IMG/VR virus record: IMGVR_UViG_3300008117_000062
Location: 1-61,907 of that record
Length of the DNA stretch: 61,907 nucleotides
Source of the DNA: a virus
Strand: one strand, 5' to 3'
A program made the position numbers and the translations under genes. The notes under the pieces were generated by a model. It was not told where the DNA came from, searched no databases, and saw nothing but the letters and a program-made list of their open reading frames with translations. Below are positions 59,672-61,907 of the stretch, piece by piece. Each line of letters begins with the position of its first letter. The first letter of the stretch is position 1.

Positions 59672-60414
59672 ATCAATACATCTTGATTAAGTTGAGATCG
59701 GGTGAGGAGATAGTAGCCAGCATCCTCTCCAAGAATCGAAATGGCATCAAGGTGTCTAGACCGATGCTTATTCGACAGGTTCCATTCATGGATCCATCAA
59801 GTGGTGCATTGAAGGCAGCGTCTGTCATGGAAAATTGGATTGGTAGGACAAATGAAAACGAAGTCACCATTCCTAATAGTTGGGTTGGAATAAAGATGAC
59901 TCCTGCCCAAGAAATAGTAGATGCTTATGAAAAGTATAAAAACCGCGAGGACAATCCATCCCTACCTCCCATCAAGGAAGAAGCAAAGACCATCAGAGAA
60001 GAAGTCGATGAAGCAAAGAAGAAAGAACTAGCAGAAATGGAAGGAGAGATGAGTCGTTTGTTAAAGGAAATGGCCGCTGATGCTGGTATTTCTCCAATGA
60101 TAAACAGCATGGCCGATTTCGATTCAATGATGCAGTCAAAACTTGACCCAAAAGATCCAGAGAAGGAAATGGTTGTTGTGAACTTTATGATCCCTGCAAA
60201 GATCTTCAAGAACCTAATGGAAGAAGGTCTGATCGAAGATATGATGACTGCTGGTATGCATGACATCGATGATGACGATGATTTGGAAGATGATGTCGAT
60301 CCGAGCCTACCCAAGAAGCCCAAGGATGACCATGAAACCATCAAGGATACTGGAGACGAGAAGTGGGGCAACAGTCTCAAGGACTGGAGTCCAGATCCCA
60401 ATGATTACCTGTAA
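59668..60414 (+). CDS. Sm-like protein with an acidic C-terminal region, 248 aa
   Basis: The first 70 or so residues (MNQYILIKLRSGEEIVASIL, NGIKVSRPMLI) have the strand-turn-strand pattern of Sm/Hfq-like folds and recur in marine T4-like phages, here recognised from pattern only. A charged helical linker follows (EEVDEAKKKELAEMEGEMSR), then VVNFMIPAKIFKNLMEEGLI, and a highly acidic IDDDDDLEDDVD stretch before the end DWSPDPNDYL. The ATG at 59668 overlaps the uvsW stop by four bases (ATGA), which rules out the longer frame from 59557. Role unknown; it sits directly before gp55. Confidence 0.65.
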   Translation: MNQYILIKLRSGEEIVASILSKNRNGIKVSRPMLIRQVPFMDPSSGALKAASVMENWIGRTNENEVTIPNSWVGIKMTPAQEIVDAYEKYKNREDNPSLPPIKEEAKTIREEVDEAKKKELAEMEGEMSRLLKEMAADAGISPMINSMADFDSMMQSKLDPKDPEKEMVVVNFMIPAKIFKNLMEEGLIEDMMTAGMHDIDDDDDLEDDVDPSLPKKPKDDHETIKDTGDEKWGNSLKDWSPDPNDYL

Positions 60415-60515
60415 GTAATCTGTAAGTACATTTCTTGATTAAACACGACACAGTCAAGTTACCATTCTCGTTTTCATCTGTCAAGACCCTTTCAAATAAA
60501 TCTAAATCAAGGCAC

Positions 60516-60543
60516 TTGTCTTTGACGATAACTGGTGTATGAT
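60516..60543 (+). promoter_or_regulatory. Candidate sigma70-type promoter for gp55
   Basis: TTGTCT (60516-60521), a 16-nt spacer and TATGAT (60538-60543) lie in the 154-nt gap before gp55, with a leader of about 19 nt containing AAAGGGA. A host-type promoter fits a gene that must be made before late transcription. Confidence 0.55.
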
Positions 60544-60568
60544 TACTACACTATGAAAGGGATACTAC

Positions 60569-61087
60569 ATGAACGAAGAAGGTCACTATGTTGATAATAA
60601 AGTTTTCTATCAAGAGATGATAAAGTGGAAGCGGGAGTGCAATAAGGCAAAGAGGAAGAAGGAACCTCAGCCTCCTGTGACTGACTATATCGGAAGATGC
60701 TTTCTGGCTATTGCTGAAAGACTCTCATATAGACCAAACTTCATCAACTATCCATATCGCGAGGAAATGGTCGGGGACGGCATTGAGAACTGCCTGATGT
60801 ATGCTGCCAACTTCAATCCAAAGAAGTCAAAGAATCCATTCTCATATTTCACACAGATAATCTACTATGCCTTCGTTCGTAGGATACAGAAAGAAAAGAA
60901 GCAGAACTATATCAAATATAAGAGTATAGAGATAGCACAAGTCAACGGGAAGATTCCGAACTGGCTGAAGAACATGTGCTATGACGAAAACAAGGTCGAA
61001 GAGTTCTTCAAGTCATTGGCATTGTCTGAGACTGATCTCAAGAACTTTGAGGTTACGAAGAAGGAACCCAAGAAGAGCAAGAAATGA
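60569..61087 (+). CDS. 55: Late-transcription sigma factor gp55
   Basis: The 172-residue protein (T4 gp55 185) has the family pattern: KRKKEPQPPVTDYIGRCFLA, then IAERLSYRPNFINYPYREEM, VGDGIENCLMYAANFNPKKS and NPFSYFTQIIYYAFVRRIQK, the last being a region-2-like segment. gp55 directs host RNA polymerase to NATAAATA boxes, several of which occur here. It overlaps gp47 by four bases (ATGA). Confidence 0.95.
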   Translation: MNEEGHYVDNKVFYQEMIKWKRECNKAKRKKEPQPPVTDYIGRCFLAIAERLSYRPNFINYPYREEMVGDGIENCLMYAANFNPKKSKNPFSYFTQIIYYAFVRRIQKEKKQNYIKYKSIEIAQVNGKIPNWLKNMCYDENKVEEFFKSLALSETDLKNFEVTKKEPKKSKK

Positions 61088-61907
61088 AGATTGCAATAAT
61101 CACCGATACACATTTCGGGGTGAAAAACGACTCACCGATTTTCCTTGAGGCATATCTTTCATATTTCGAAGAACAGGTGTTTCCGTATCTACTGAAGCAC
61201 AACATCAAGACAGTCATCCATACGGGAGATGTCCTTGATCGCAGAAAGTACATAAACTTCAATACTCTTTACAATGTCCGCAGAAGATTCACGGAGTGGT
61301 TCAGAAAGAACGACATAGATGTTCATTGTGTCATCGGGAACCATGATTGCTATTGGAAAAACACCAATGAGGTCAACTCTGTTGTCGAGATATTCGGTGA
61401 TGCCTTCCATGTCTATGAGAAGCCAAGCGATGTCATGATTGGCGGAATGATCTGTGGATTTGTTCCGTGGATATCCAAGGACAATGCACAGGTTGTTCAG
61501 GAATATCTTGCAAAGAGCAATGCTGATGTCCTTTTTGGTCACTTTGAACTTACGGGATATGAGGTTGTTCGTGGAGTTAAGCACGAAGGTGGCTTGAATC
61601 CAATCGCCCTATCCCGCTTCAAACAGGTCTATTCGGGTCACTTCCATTGCAAGCAGCAGAATGGAAACATCCACTATCTCGGAACAGCCTATGAGATGTT
61701 CTATTCAGAGGCAACCGAGACAAAGGGATTCCATATCCTAGACACGGAAGATGGGACTCTTGAGTTTGTGGAGAATCCGCGAAAGTTGTATCGCAAGATT
61801 TCCTACGATACCAACCTTGATGAGGTAGGACATGGAAACTTCAACTTCTCAAAGTACAAGGAATGCTTTGTAAAGGTTGTAGTTACCTCCAAGAAGAACA
61901 CTGCCAA
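61084..61907 (+). CDS. 47: Recombination nuclease subunit gp47 (5' part)
   Basis: The frame stays open to the window end, giving 274 codons of a protein that is about 339 aa in T4. The SbcD/Mre11 phosphoesterase motifs are in order: ITDTHFG (D8 and H10), GDVLDRR, GNHD and GHFHC. With gp46 it resects DNA ends for recombination-dependent replication. The ATG overlaps the gp55 stop. Confidence 0.95.
   Translation, partial: MKIAIITDTHFGVKNDSPIFLEAYLSYFEEQVFPYLLKHNIKTVIHTGDVLDRRKYINFNTLYNVRRRFTEWFRKNDIDVHCVIGNHDCYWKNTNEVNSVVEIFGDAFHVYEKPSDVMIGGMICGFVPWISKDNAQVVQEYLAKSNADVLFGHFELTGYEVVRGVKHEGGLNPIALSRFKQVYSGHFHCKQQNGNIHYLGTAYEMFYSEATETKGFHILDTEDGTLEFVENPRKLYRKISYDTNLDEVGHGNFNFSKYKECFVKVVVTSKKNTA

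Overview
The window is part of the genome of a T4-like contractile-tailed phage (myovirus). Nearly every virion gene of the T4 core is recognisable: baseplate gp4, gp5, gp6, gp8, gp25, gp26, gp27, gp48, gp53 and gp54; neck gp13, gp14 and gp15; terminase gp16/gp17; sheath gp18; tube gp19; portal gp20; prohead protease gp21; scaffold gp22; and capsid gp23. These are followed by uvsY, uvsW, the late sigma factor gp55 and the start of gp47. Gene order (gp23, tube-fold/gp3-like gene, uvsY, uvsW, gp55, gp47), a spike without a lysozyme domain, a separate PAAR tip protein and a giant DUF4815-type structural protein resemble marine T4-like phages more than T4. The host cannot be read from this sequence. 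No photosynthesis gene, integrase, insertion sequence or CRISPR array was seen.

Region 1 (1-4.8 kb, minus strand) is an accessory block of tightly packed small genes and nine tRNA genes (Leu-CAA, Lys-TTT, Glu-TTC, Thr-TGT, Tyr-GTA, Asn-GTT, Ser-GGA, Gly-TCC, Ile-TAT). It also has a tenth, degenerate tRNA-like element and an HNH endonuclease with its own late-type promoter. Region 2 (4.8-5.5 kb, plus strand) is a short strand-switch segment with a small membrane protein and a deaminase. Region 3 (5.5-10.45 kb, minus strand) holds gp4, a gp2-position gene, gp54-like, gp26, a short gp51-position frame and a tape-measure-like protein. gp26 ends on a run of seven T, and the next frame continues without a stop; this looks like a programmed -1 frameshift.

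Region 4 (10.45-29.5 kb, plus strand) starts at a perfect TATAAATA late promoter and encodes the tube cap, wedge, hub, spike, spike tip and remaining wedge proteins. Region 5 (29.5-38.9 kb) is an adhesin cassette: two proteins sharing a repeated beta module, one of which carries a collar/short-fibre domain, then a beta-helix protein, a Ser/Cys-rich protein and a LamG-type protein. Region 6 (38.9-56.6 kb) runs neck, sheath terminator, terminase, two tandem tail sheath genes, tube, portal, protease, scaffold and capsid. It is closed by a strong intrinsic terminator. The second sheath gene is unusual: it has a long internal insertion and a roughly 100-nt deletion that throws its conserved C-terminus out of frame.

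Region 7 (56.6 kb to the end) holds a tube-fold protein, uvsY, a dCMP deaminase, uvsW, an Sm-like/acidic protein, gp55 and the 5' part of gp47. Genes overlap by 1-4 nt throughout, which indicates translational coupling. NATAAATA boxes upstream of several units, together with the gp55 gene, indicate T4-type late transcription.
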